Shown piece by piece: positions 43,686 to 54,174 of a stretch of DNA of 64,000 nucleotides (within the stretch, counting starts at the first letter, position 1; each line of letters begins with the position of its first letter). This DNA is from Pegoplata infirma (Eukaryota; Arthropoda; Insecta; Diptera; Anthomyiidae): contig OY992537.1 of assembly GCA_963921195.1 (NCBI GenBank), positions 32,776,410 through 32,840,409 of the forward strand. Reading direction: 5' to 3'. A program made the translations under genes and the position numbers. Under the pieces are notes generated by a model, which made no database searches, was not told the origin of the DNA, and saw only the letters and a list, made by a program, of their open reading frames with translations.

Positions 43686-44009
43686 GCATTGATGGTAGTG
43701 CCCTACAAACAGCAAGTGTACAAAATTAACGGACATATTTTTTTTGTCCATTTCGTTCACATGAAATCCCCAATTCTGGGAACAAACCTCAACGACTGGC
43801 AACTCTGACTACAATATTATACGACTGCAAGTCCTCAATGAAAATTGCAAAAGTAAAGATATGGACACGTACAAAATTGTACATACAATTGTAACGAGCA
43901 TTGAAAGAAACAACAACTACGAAAAAAAAACATACAGATGCGGTTTTTGAAATCCATGTTCTTGTACGTAAGCAATCTATAACGTAACGCACTTTACAGA
44001 ATGAAAAAT

Positions 44010-44440
44010 ACAAAAAAATGTAAGAATCATAAGACAGACAGACACATCATGTGTAATTGGAAATGTCTTACGGCTGTCGAACCACAAGTGAACTGACACT
44101 AGTACATGCCACCATCACTATCATCGTCAGCATCATACTCAGCAAATGGCAGCATCAGCAAACCGAAACAGTATCTTCAGCTTTAGTTTAACAATGCTGC
44201 TGCTATGGTATGGGCGGTTAGTTTATTTGTTTTATAGATATTGGTGGTTCTATGTTTCAACTCTTCTTTTTAGTAGTCTGTGTGGCAACTTAATAAAGTG
44301 ACATGTTTTTCCAAGTTACTTTTTAAAACACAGAGACGTTCTTTTGGACAATGCTTAATGGTGGGAAAGTGTTGGAGAGTGTTACTTTTCAACTGTCCTT
44401 AGAAGTGTAGTATTTAAGGGTTACTCTAAATAGTAAACTA
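44010..44440. other. Spacer between LINE relics
   Basis: Relatively GC-rich with CATCATCA words (44,108-44,160). It might be eroded retrotransposon sequence, but no homology is visible to me. Confidence 0.35.
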
Positions 44441-44449
44441 ATAAGGACA

Positions 44450-44800
44450 AAACATTTTGAACTAATAGTATCTCGAGCGCACCGTATTTTCTGGCAGTGT
44501 AGAAGAGCTTTTGGGAAGATGTGGGGTTTAATACCTTGGGTGGTGCACTGGATCTAAATAACAGTTATTAGACCTTTTGTGAAGTATTTGGCTGTTGTCT
44601 GGTGGCTGAGAACGGTGGTGAAATCTACTCGGACTCTGCTGGACGGACTGCAAAGTGCGGCTTACTTGGAGATTACGGGTGCTGTGAGCACAAAACCAGA
44701 CACAGCTTTGTTGGAACTTTGTCCGATATTTGGCAGGCCCTTAGACTGTATGATGCCTTGCATACAGTTTGGAAGGAAGTTAAGGGTAAACTTTCCGAGA
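44450..44800 (+). pseudogene. Non-LTR retrotransposon relic (RT end), opposite strand
   Basis: In one frame from 44,486 the translation reads IFWQCRRAFGKMWGL, then PWVVHWI, a stop codon, ITVIRPFVKYLAVVWWLR, LDGLQSAAYLEITGAVSTKP and GRPLD. This is the same region as the relic at 43.4-43.7 kb and a better match to LOA/R1/I-type elements. The in-frame TAA near 44,555 and likely frame damage after GRPLD make it a pseudogene. The open frames at 44,579-44,941 and 44,602-44,805 are parts of it or its shadow. Confidence 0.8.
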
Positions 44801-45380
44801 TGTGAAGACTGGTGCGATTCAGATAAACATTTCAGAAATTACTTAATACTTTCTATACCAACGACGGTTCTACTTAGTACCGCATTTGGTTCTGGTTGGT
44901 ATTTGGATGCCGAAACCAAATACTTTGGATGCCGCAACTAAATAGTATTTAGTAAATACTCTGGCAATATTCTTTTAGACCAAAGTGATTGCTTTCTTGG
45001 ACGTAGCGACTTGAATAATTGAAAATAGATAGTGAGACAGGAGAATCGGTGTCTGTAGTGTCAGTCAAATCACCTGGAAGAATAAAACGAACATCTAGAA
45101 AAACAAAATTTTTTACATATTTGTTTTAACTTTTGTTAAGTAAATGAGATTTTTTTACATCAGAAGAAGTTTAAAGTCATGCAGTTGGACCTAAGAAACT
45201 AGAAAACATCATTTGAGGGCATGGATGTACAAAAATAATTTAAAATAAAGAAAAAATTGTGTTTAAATGCAAAAATTATAATAAAATAATTTTAAATATT
45301 TATCGAGAGAGAGAAGGTAGCCCACAACGTCCCTCTCCCCACCTTCACCTTCACCGAGCACCCAACCAAACCAAACAAGT
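44801..45380. other. Unassigned sequence, possibly LINE 3' remnant
   Basis: TGGTTGGTATTTGGATGCCG and a near repeat ACCAAATACTTTGGATGCCG at 44,895-44,940. The rest is AT-rich with no clear feature. Confidence 0.35.
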
Positions 45381-45384
45381 TTTT

Positions 45385-45440
45385 AATTTTGGAGGGTATA
45401 AAAAATTTCGCACAGCCGAATTTACCACTTTACTTGTTTT
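45385..45440 (+). mobile_element. HINE family C, 3' end only
   Basis: TTTTGGAGGGTATAAAAAAT, hairpin TTCGCACAGCCGAATTTACC and CTTTACTTG. The upstream part of the element is not recognisable. Confidence 0.7.
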
Positions 45441-45559
45441 TTGTACTTTTCTTGACCAAACGAAACATTTTATGTCACAAAAAGTTTTAAGTCCTGCTCT
45501 TGGACACTGGGGATAAAAAAACAAATTTTTTTCGCCCCGCCCCCTTTTATGGAAATTGA

Positions 45560-45885
45560 TATTAAAATGTCTGCGAAGTTTATAACCTTGCCCAAACCAT
45601 TGAATCCCGATAATGTTTTGCTGTATAAATAGGTGTTCTTTCCAAAGCAAAATTTTTCTAGAAAAAATAACGATACATTAATTAATCGGTCAAGGACCCA
45701 ATGATTCGTAAAGGTTTATAATACTTTCTAATAATATCCATATATCTGTTCCTGTTTGTCGATAAAAAATTTTTTGATGAAAAAAAGTTTTAAAAAAAAA
45801 TGTATGAACAAAAAATATTGATGAAAAAAAAATATTGCTGAAAAAAAATATATGACAAAAAAATATTGAAGAAAAAAAAAATATT
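45560..45885 (+). repeat. Degraded composite-unit head and array
   Basis: AAAATGTCTGCGAAGTTTAT, CCCAAACCATTGAATCCCGA, GTTCTTTCCAAAGCAAAATT and AATCGGTCAAGGACCCAATG, then a TTGATGAAAAAAA array (45,770-45,885). It resembles the head at 55.2 kb more than that at 9.2 kb. Confidence 0.65.
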
Positions 45886-46445
45886 CCCGAGTAAAAAAAA
45901 ATGGTATGACGCAATATATAATTTAATATGGGTTCGTGTCTATTTTGATATAATCTTATACGAAAAATGGATTCATAAGATTTGATCGAACTTTATATCA
46001 TAATATCAGTTTATATAACTTTATATCGACTTTGATACGAGTTTTGGTATAACCCGAGTAAAAAAGTTTTGATATAATTATCTAGTTTTAAATATAATTA
46101 CATATTAATACATCTATCATTTGATCCTAAAAATAGAGGATCTAAAAATATATGATTATGTCTTATTAGATCAAATTTGATATAATTGGATATATATAGA
46201 TCCCAAAAATTGAACGATAACTTTCATCAGATTTGATATTGAAGATTATATTAGATCTAATGAGATTTTATTAGATCTTATTAGATTAAATTTTTTATAA
46301 TATCAAATTAGATAATATTTACCGTTCCATTTTTGGGATCTAATAATATATAATTATATCAAATTTGATCTAATAAGATATAATCATATATTTTTTTTTT
46401 GATCAAATGATATATGGCATCGTATAATTTTTTTTTAGTCGTGAA
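45886..46445. repeat. Foldback rich in ATATAATTAGATC words
   Basis: CGAGTAAAAAAAAATGGTAT at 45,889 pairs with the complement of ATACGATGCC-side sequence ending TTTTTTTTTAGTCG at 46,440. Inside, ATCATTTGATCCTAAAAATA and AAAATATATGATTATGTCTT pair with AAGATATAATCATATATTTT and TTTGATCAAATGATATATGG. Arms are worn and contain many GATC-centred palindromes. Confidence 0.68.
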
Positions 46446-46519
46446 TCCATTGATATAAAATTAGGTCCAATTATATTTAGATTTATACAATTTTATAAAT
46501 CGGATGTTTTTTTTTAGTT

Positions 46520-46975
46520 TTTAAAAAAAAGTTGAAAAATTAAAATAATAAAAATAAGTTGTTCTTGAAAAACACTTAGAAAAATTTCAAGAATGAAATC
46601 ATGTTAAACTTTATAAAAAAATTTGCCCTTGGAAAAACTTAGAAACATTTTAAAAAATGGAGTCATATTAAATTTTATATAAAAAACTTAGAAAATATTT
46701 GCGATAAAAAATTTGTTCTTGAAAATAACTTAGAAAAAATTTAAAAAATTAAGTCATATAAAATTTTATATAAAACACTTTGAAAATATTCGCGATAAAA
46801 ATATGTTCTTGGAAAATATTTTCGATAATAAAATTTCTTTGAAAAAAACCTAGAAAAGTTTTAAAAATGGAGTCATATAAAATTTTATATAAAACACTTA
46901 GAAAATATGAAACACTTTGAAAATATTTGCAATAACACCCTTCTCCCTTCAACCACAGTATGGTGGTATAGGACA
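46520..46975 (+). repeat. Tandem repeat, 75-120 bp unit, then HINE-C head scrap
   Basis: GGAGTCATATAAAATTTTAT then ATAAAACACTTAGAAAATAT starts at about 46,599, 46,672, 46,753 and 46,872. At 46,947-46,975 CTTCAACCACAGTATGGTGG and TATAGG resemble the head of HINE family C. Confidence 0.65.
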
Positions 46976-47182
46976 GAGAGGGGCACATTCCCCAGTGGGG
47001 CACAATCGCCACACCCACTTATCTCTTAAACTAAAATAGTTATAAAAATGTGGCAAATGAGTCAAATGTGTGTTTATCAATGATCTTTCATACTACACTG
47101 AAAGAATTTTGTTCATTTTGGCTATGAAAACGTACATTGATTTTATGAAAAAATCATTAGAAGTCATCGAATGATGCCCTTC

Positions 47183-48988
47183 CAGTGGCGTATACAGGGG
47201 GGGGGCCCGGGGGCCCGGGCCCCCCCCGAAATGATTTCACAAATTTCAGAATTTTGTATCAAATAACAAGTACAATATTAAAAAACTTCTTTAAAAAAAT
47301 CGAAAAACATTAAGAATCTAAAATTTTTTGAAGAAAAATGTTTCAAACTAAAAATTTTCTGTTAAAAAAATCTAAAAATTTGAAAATTTTTTCTTAGAAT
47401 TTGAAACTTTTCAAATCTTAAAATGCGACTTTGTCTTTTAGAAAAATGTCTCAGAACGAGACTATTTCTTAAAAACAAAATGTCTCAGAATCTTACACTT
47501 TTCTAAAAAAAAATGTCTCAGAATCTAAAACTTTCTATAAGAAAAATTTATGAGAATCTATGACTTTTTCTATTGAAATAATGTCTTTAAATATTGACAT
47601 TTTTTTTAGAATCTAAGACTTTTTCTATATTAAAAATGTCTCAAAATCTGAGACTTTTTCTATTAAAAATTCTCAGAATCTGAGGCTTTTCTATATAAAA
47701 AATGTTTCAGAATCTGAGAACTTTCTATAGGAATTATGTCTCTGAATCCGAAAAATGTCTCAAAATCTGAGATTTTTTCTATAAAAAAAATTCTTAGAAT
47801 CTGAGGCTTTTCTATATGAAAAATGTTGTAGAATCTGAGAACTTTCTATAGGAATAATTTCTTTGAATTTTTCTTACAATCTAGGAAAATGTCTAAGAAT
47901 CTGATACTTTTTTACGAAAAAATGTTTCAGAATCAACAAATTTGTCTTTAGGGAAATTATCTCAAAATCTAAGATTTTGTGTATAGGAAAAATGTCTCAG
48001 AGACACAAGCTGAGACTTTTTGTATAGAAAAATGCTTATAATCTGAGACTTTTTCTATTGTAAAAATATTTTTTTCTATAAGAATAATGTCTCAGAATCT
48101 GAGTATTTTTCTGTGGGAAAAATATTTCCGAAACTGACACTTGTTCTGTAAGAAATTCTATGAATTTGAGACTTTTTCTTTAGGAAAAGTGTTTAAGTCT
48201 GAGACTTTTTTAATAAGAAAAATGTCTCAGAATCTAAGAAATTTTCTGTAGAAAAAATGTCTGAGAATCTGAGACATTTTCTATAGGAAAAGTGTCGAAG
48301 AATCTGAGACCTTTTCTATAGGAAAACTATCTCAGAATTTTAAACTTTTTCTATAGGAAAAATGTCCAAAAATCTGAGACTTTTTCTATAGGAAAAATGT
48401 CTAAGAATTTTAGACTTTTTCTATAGGAAAATTTTCTCAGAATCCAAGAATTTTTCTTAAGGAAAAAGATTTTGTAATCTAAGACTTTTTTTATACTGTT
48501 TTCTTTTTAAAAAGGTCTTAGAATCTGAATTATTTTTCTTATAGAAAAAACGAAATTTTTCTGGGGAAAATGTCTTACAATCGGAGTCTTTTTTCTAAAG
48601 TGACTTTTTCCCGAGAAACGTTTTCCGCTGGAAATATGAATTAGAGTCTTTCACTTTTTCGATAACAAAAACTGTCTTAACTGGCAATTGTCATAAAATC
48701 TTAGACTTTTCTTTGAAAAAATATTCAGATTCTGATAATCTTCTTTGTAAAAATGTATCAGCATCTGATACAATTCACACTTTAGAAAAAGGCTTAAGTC
48801 TCTCAAAAAATTTTAATGTTGTTTTTCCCCAACAGTTTTAAACTTACACAAAAATGAAGAATCTGATTGTGTTACATTCAGTTCAAGAAAAAGATCGAGA
48901 AAAATTCAAAAACATGTGCTGTTATGTAAATTTAAAAATAAAAAAAATTTTGGGCCCCCACCGAAATAAAATCCTGGATACGCCCCTG
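47183..48988. mobile_element. 1.8-kb hAT-like MITE, TIR CAGTGGCGTAT
   Basis: Ends CAGTGGCGTATACAGG and CCTGGATACGCCCCTG (complement CAGGGGCGTATCCAGG), the classical short hAT MITE signature, each followed inward by G/C runs (GGGGCCCGGG, GGGCCCCCACC). Target duplication TGCCCTTC is identical at 47,175-47,182 and 48,989-48,996. The interior, 47.39-48.78 kb, is almost wholly the ~35-bp palindromic unit (TCTCAGAATCTGAGACTTTT, TCTATAGGAAAAATG). No transposase. Confidence 0.93.
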
Positions 48989-49195
48989 TGCCCTTCATAG
49001 AATTTATGAAACAAATTCATAGAAACCAGAAACCTATGAAAAAGTTCATATGTTAAGAAAAAAAAACTATTGTTCAATTCTATTTTTATTTATTTTAATA
49101 TTTCAATTTTATTTATTTTATTTCTTTTTTTTATTATTATTTTATTTATTTACAATTTTCTGTTCTTAAAAATTTATATGTTTTTTAACTTATCC

Positions 49196-49258
49196 CCACC
49201 GAGATTCGAACAAGTTGTTCGTGAAGCTTAGCCTCTAGCCACTTACAAGGAAGGTCTC
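49196..49258 (-). other. tRNA-like sequence split by an insertion
   Basis: Minus strand GTGGCTAGAGGCTAAGC (A-box half) and TTGTTCGAATCTCGGTGGG (T arm with B box GTTCGAATC). The missing A-box start, TTTAGCTAA, lies at 49,832-49,842, beyond the inserted element. Joined across TTA it gives a TAGCTAAGTGG A box. Confidence 0.6.
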
Positions 49259-49830
49259 CCTGGTGTTACCCGCCGGTCTTTATGGAATTGGTTTTATTTT
49301 GTAGAGCAGGAAAAATAAAGGGACATGTATTTTTTTTAGTGGCCCAAATTAATATTTAGGGTGTGAAAATGAAAGGGGAAAAACGGTAATTTTTCAGTTT
49401 TTTGCGTTTATCTCCTATATTATAAAAAGAAATCTAGTCATATTATATACCAAATGAGAGGTCTTTGGAAAACCTATCTTCGTGTGCAAAGAACTCGTCC
49501 AAACATGCTCAACTTTTTGACATATTGAGTAAAATGCCAAAATTTTAGGATATTTTCGTTAAAAAGTTGAAAAATATTTACTTTTTTGGCACGACGTAAG
49601 CATCACGAGATAGGTATTTTAAATACCTTTAATCTAATTCCAAATATGTCCATATTGATTTTGAGTAAATAGGCGTAAATCGTAAAAAACTCCCCATACA
49701 AATCGACCCCCCTTAAAAATGAGTTTGGGCCCCTAAAAAAAAATACGTGTCGAATTAATTTTCGTTCTGAACATCATATCCAAATTTCATGAAGATCGAA
49801 GAGTGTCACCAGGGAGACTCTCCTTGTTAG
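49240..49830. mobile_element. TIR element CAAGGAAGGTCTCCCTGGTG
   Basis: Left CAAGGAAGGTCTCCCTGGTG and right CACCAGGGAGACTCTCCTTG form a ~20-bp inverted repeat with a few mismatches. TTA directly flanks both ends. A 3-bp TTA duplication is typical of PIF/Harbinger-type elements (family assignment is inference). It lies within a tRNA-like A box. The interior shows no protein frame. Confidence 0.68.
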
Positions 49831-50049
49831 CTAAAGTATATAGACGTATCATAACACTTAAAATCCGTTTTGTTTAATATCCTGCTTTCACATATTGAGT
49901 TTGTATCATTGCTCTGCCACAATGCTCTACCAAAAGCTGTGTGTTTGGTATAGAAAACAAAATTTTTGTGTACAGTATTTACAAAAAAGAAACGTTATAA
50001 AACTAAGTGTTAGTTGGCGAGAATTTCCTTCTTTTCGTCGACAAAAACC

Positions 50050-50093
50050 ACTTCAGCCGGTAGGTCTTGGGTTCGACCCCCGGTCAAGGCAGC
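50050..50093 (+). other. Half tRNA-like sequence (B box)
   Basis: GTAGGTCTTGGGTTCGACCC and CCGGTCAAGGC form a T arm (GGGTTCGACCCCC) with adjoining stem. A recognisable A box is lacking upstream. It sits at the mirror position of the 49,196 sequence within the same TIR element. Confidence 0.5.
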
Positions 50094-50422
50094 AATAATA
50101 TTTATTTGATTTATTTTTTTTATATTTTATTTTTTTATTTTTTTAATATTCAACTATTTTAATTATTGTAACATTATTTTAATTATTAAAAAAATTAAAA
50201 GGCATATTGATGCCATTTTCTTCTATGAATGACATTCATTAATTCTATAGTTTTTTTTCTATGAATCTAACAAAATCTATGAATAAAGTTCTATGTAATA
50301 TTTCACAATTCTAATGAATATTCATTCAATATTTATTCATTCAATGAATTTTTTCATAGATTCTATGAATTTGGTTTTATGAAATTTGTTCATAGATATA
50401 ATGAACAATAATTCTTTCAGTG

Positions 50423-51880
50423 TTGTCAGTCGTTAGCTTAAATGAGTCAAACTAAGACAAACATCTATATCATGTTAAAAAATGTAGCAGTTATTTTCAG
50501 TTCAGGGAATGTACAAGGCTTTTGTTGCCAAGGTTAAAAACCGGTGATATGGATGACAATCAAGGTACACGGAAAAGCTTTGTTTTTGTTACGATTGCTG
50601 AATTCCATTATATACTTGTTTAAATATAAATTTAAAGTGTCGTTTAGATATTTATTTTACACTTCAATAAAATCGTTGTGATTCTTACACGCTTCTGGTT
50701 CTTTAAAAATCTAGCATTCATGAACCGTCGTTCATTCATTCCCAGAAAAAACTTGTTGATTACCAGGTAATGATACTAATTACCATCAGCATTACTTTAC
50801 ACCCCAAACCCCAAAAAACTAATTGATTTCAGTGACATTGCTATGTTAAAGTAATGAACATTGAAATTCAGTAGATACTCAATTATTTTCTATTCCTAAA
50901 GTTATTGACTTAAAGATATCGAATTTTTTTGCTGGGTTTTTGTTACAAAAAAAAACAAATATTGACACTTCCAACCGCTTTACAATTCTTGAAATGTGCG
51001 GTTTTTGTTTCATTTTTTAAAATACTTAATATTCGAAGTTCTCTACATGCAATTCTAATTGAATTGAAAAAAAAACTCCTAGGAATTTTGTTAGTATTTT
51101 CTTAAAACAATACTCGTACTCCCCCAACAGCATTTACTTAGAAATATGATGTTCCAATGATGACAATAAGCAACTGATAACATCTTTAACCACAATCTAT
51201 CTACTATGTACCATAAATGTTTAGTTTGCTCTTTTTTTAATACAGAATTTTGTAATTCTCCAGAATACGAGGAAAATAAGACCCAACTGTCACTTATCTC
51301 TGAAAAGCAATTGAAAATACAGCAAAAGTACATCTCTATTCTAACAACAAGTCATAATAACAACTTTAGATTACAATTTATAAGTAAAGAAAAACACATC
51401 AATTGTAGTTAATACACATTTGAAAGCATTCAATTGTATGTGACATGTTGACTTATTAGATAATGTCCATCAATGAGAAATAAAAAAAAAACTTGTATTT
51501 GAAATAATTGTTGAAGAATTTACTTTTTTAATATGTACAAAAAAAATATATAGAATGACATAAAGTTTAGTATGGGTTCGACCATTTAAAAATAAGTGAT
51601 AGAGAAGGATGTTTTATTATAAAGGTCAAATTTGTTAAGAAACACAAAATAATTAGTAGAAAATGACAAGAAAAAAGATTATGATTTTAAGTTTAATAGA
51701 ATCCAACAAAATAATGTTTAACCCCTTAAGAGGCTTATTAAAAAGTAATGGACAACAACAACGAGACCCTTAATTATAAACGGCTCAGATGAACGTCGGA
51801 GCAATCTGAGGCCTTGAGTGTTTTGTTATGGAAAATGCCAATTTTCATTTGCATTTGGTTTCATCTCATTTCGAATTGTG
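50423..51880. other. Less repetitive stretch, possible host DNA
   Basis: Apart from a small CCCAG element at 50,741-50,936 there are no arrays or TIRs. Overlapping opposite-strand frames at 51,091-51,412 have no recognisable domain. Confidence 0.4.
50741..50936. mobile_element. Short CCCAG-ended TIR element
   Basis: Begins CCCAGAAAAAACTTGTTGAT with TACCAGGTAATG and ends ATATCGAATTTTTTTGCTGG then G. The ends resemble CCCAGCAAAAC of the elements at 2.2 and 12.3 kb. The TT flanks do not show a clean TA duplication. Confidence 0.55.
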
Positions 51881-51889
51881 TTGTTACAC

Positions 51890-52250
51890 TGTGTTATTTT
51901 CAAAAAAAAAAAATGTTTGTCAATCCAAAAAAAAAAATTTTCACCAAAGACTTTTTTTATAATATTTTTTTTTTTATCAATAATATTTTTTTTTAATTTT
52001 TTCCCCCTTGAAAATTTTTTTTATCAAAATTTTTTTTACTCTATTTATTTAATTTTTTTTTTTTTACCAAGTATAAACTTCGTCTAACATTAGAATATTT
52101 CATTTCTTAAATTTTTCTCAAAACAAATGTTTTTCATCAAAAAAAAAAATTTTTTGTTCTTCAAAATAAAGTTAAAACTTTTTTTATATATAAAAATAAT
52201 TTTTTATTTTATCAAAATTTTTTTCTCAATTTTTCTTTCTCCAATTTTTT
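51890..52250 (-). repeat. T-rich CATCAA array, degraded
   Basis: TTTTTATCAATAATATTTTT and TTTTTCATCAAAAAAAAAAA style repeats; translations (51,814-52,087) are Phe-rich noise. Confidence 0.6.
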
Positions 52251-52255
52251 TTTTT

Positions 52256-52435
52256 AATGATGCTGGACGCCACCTCAGTGTGACTTTATAAGCTAACGAC
52301 TAACAAAAAAGAAAAGAAGAATTAAAAGGTTTGCAACTTCGATTTGTAACTCGGATAACTCACCTGCTGGTGAAAAAAGCGGTTTTCACCAGATGGTAAA
52401 TACATAAAACGTAACATAATTATTTTTCATGCATT
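52256..52435 (-). repeat. Twin-hairpin tail module (copy 6)
   Basis: GATGCTGGACGCCACCTCAG, TTATAAGCTAACGACTAAC, then hairpins CTCACCTGCTGGTGAA and TTTCACCAGATGGTAAAT. Stems are worn, and the loops are TGCT and AGAT. Confidence 0.75.
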
Positions 52436-52445
52436 TTTTTCATAT

Positions 52446-53240
52446 TTATACCACTATGTTGTACAGGGTATATTGAGTTTGTGCTGATGTTTGTAACTAC
52501 CCAAAATCTTGGTCCTAACATACCTTCAAGCATACCGATCGACTCAGAATTACTTTTAGAGACGATTTCCGTCCGTCTGTCCATCTATCGGTTTAAGCAC
52601 GATACAGGTCGCAATTTTCAATCAATTGACTTGAAATTTGAAACTTATGAATCTTTTGGCCCAAGGACGAAGCCTATTGAAATTAAAGAACATCGGTCTT
52701 TGTTAAGAACTAGCCCCCATACAAACGCCCCCTTTGGATTCGGCTTAATCACTCTAATGACCGTATTATAATAGATATCACTTTGAAATTTAGCAGGTAA
52801 TCAAACTTTGAATGCATAAATCATCATTTCAAATTTCAAAGGAATCGGATCAGTCCTTCTGGTAGTCCCCATACAAGCCACCCTCCCGATATTCACATAA
52901 TTCCCACAAAATTCATAAAAATGAAAATATTTGATAAAAATTTAATTTTTAGGTGTTAAATGTGTACTTTAGTAACCTAATCAAATCGGAATATAATTGG
53001 CCCATTTTTGGACTAAGTCCCCCTCATACAAATTTCGACCGATATTAAGTTAAATCGGTATTGACAAAAAAATAAACCAATTCCACTAAAGCTTGATCTG
53101 TGTGTGTTTCTACACTAAATAAAAATCTAACAAAAGACAGATCCAATCGGTCCATGTTTGGACTTGGGACCCATTTTCCGGAAAACGCTGGTGTAGGGTA
53201 TCATATGGTCGGGCTTGACCGACTATAACTTTCTTACATG
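52446..53240 (+). mobile_element. HINE family F, full-length copy
   Basis: Head TATACCACTATGTTGTACAG then GGTATATTGAGTTTGTGC and CTTGGTCCTAACATACC; a short CCGTCCGTCTGTCC at 52,569; interior with GTCCCCATACAAGCCACCCT; 3' end TGGTGTAGGGTATCATATGG, hairpin GTCGGGCTTGACCGAC and TTTCTTACATG. It has the same plan as families A and C (TACC...GGGTA subterminal pair, GTCY run, terminal hairpin) with different sequence. The frame 52,481-52,771 has no domain. Confidence 0.78.
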
Positions 53241-53250
53241 TTTTTTTTTT

Positions 53251-53432
53251 TTGTTGTTTTATTATTTCGGCTTGAGGTCCTTTATAAATTATAAATAAAA
53301 ACTCAAAATTTTATTTATATATTTATTCAATTTTTCCTAATATTTCGGCCAAAATCTCTAGTCATCTTCAGGGGGATATTAAAATAAATAAAAATTTATA
53401 AAGGACCTCAAGCCGAAATAATAAAACAACAT
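53251..53432. repeat. Small foldback with CATCTTCAGGG phrase
   Basis: GTTTTATTATTTCGGCTTGA, GGTCCTTTATAAATT at the left mirror AATTTATAAAGGACC, TCAAGCCGAAATAATAAAAC at the right. The loop holds TATTTCGGCCAAAATCTCTA and GTCATCTTCAGGGGG, a phrase type also seen at 26,074. Confidence 0.78.
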
Positions 53433-53514
53433 AAATAACAGGTGAACTATACACAAGAATAATTAACACTCTAATGCATAAGCTATTTCTTGTAAATATT
53501 TTTAATCGTATTTA

Positions 53515-54045
53515 TTAGAGATGTGCGCGTGAGTGAATTTTGACTAACACTCACTCACGCTCACGACAGGAATTTTTGAATCACGCACACTCACTCACGA
53601 GCATATTTTTTCTACTCACACTAACTCACAATCACGTGAGTAAATTTAAATCAACTCGCACTTACGTGCATTCACGCAAGCTTCACTCACACTCAAGTGG
53701 ACTCACACTCACGAAACTCTTATTTATACAAAAAAAAAATTCCAAAAACAAATTTCAGAAATTTTTAAAAATTTTCAGCAAAATTTACAGTTCAGCGAAA
53801 TTTTACATATTTTTTTTTTTTTTTTTTTTGGGCCGAAATCTTAGTTAAGCCAGATTTGACAATTTTGATGTTGCTTGTTTTGTTAAAAAAGGAAATATTA
53901 AGAGAAAATAAATCACGCAAACTCACGCAAAAAAATCGACTCACGCACACTCACTCACGCAAAAATCTTACTCACGCACACTCACTCACGCAATATTTTT
54001 CGCCACTCACACTCACTCACAATCACGTGAGTAAAATTGAAATCA
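53515..54045 (-). repeat. CTCACGCACACTCACTCACG repeats
   Basis: TCACTCACGCTCACGACAGG, GCACACTCACTCACGAGCAT and ACTCACAATCACGTGAGTAA recur in two blocks (53,540-53,720 and 53,925-54,045). The second block and the first share ~45 bases with the interior of the CCCAGC TIR elements (12,700-12,750). His/Thr/Ser-rich frames here (53,540-53,848 and 53,856-54,251) are repeat translations. Confidence 0.75.
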
Positions 54046-54174
54046 GTCAAGTATTTATGGCCTCAAAAAACATGCACCAGAAATCAAACAATGCATTGCA
54101 GATAAAAAATATACTATACCAAAATGTTTTCCACCGATTCTATGTGGCTCATGCCAATAAGAAGCTCAAATTTG

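Larger units (their letters stand above)
47096..50422. mobile_element. TIR element CACTGAAAGAATT with nested insertions
   Basis: Left end CACTGAAAGAATTTTGTTCA; right end ATGAACAATAATTCTTTCAG then TG. Further inside, both arms carry worn CATAGATTCTATGAAT-type words. Flanks are TA (left) and TT (right). It contains a hAT-like MITE (47,183-48,988), tRNA-like sequences at both inner borders (49,196-49,258 and 50,050-50,093) and an element at 49,240-49,830. Net of the hAT-like MITE, about 1.5 kb remain. Confidence 0.75.
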
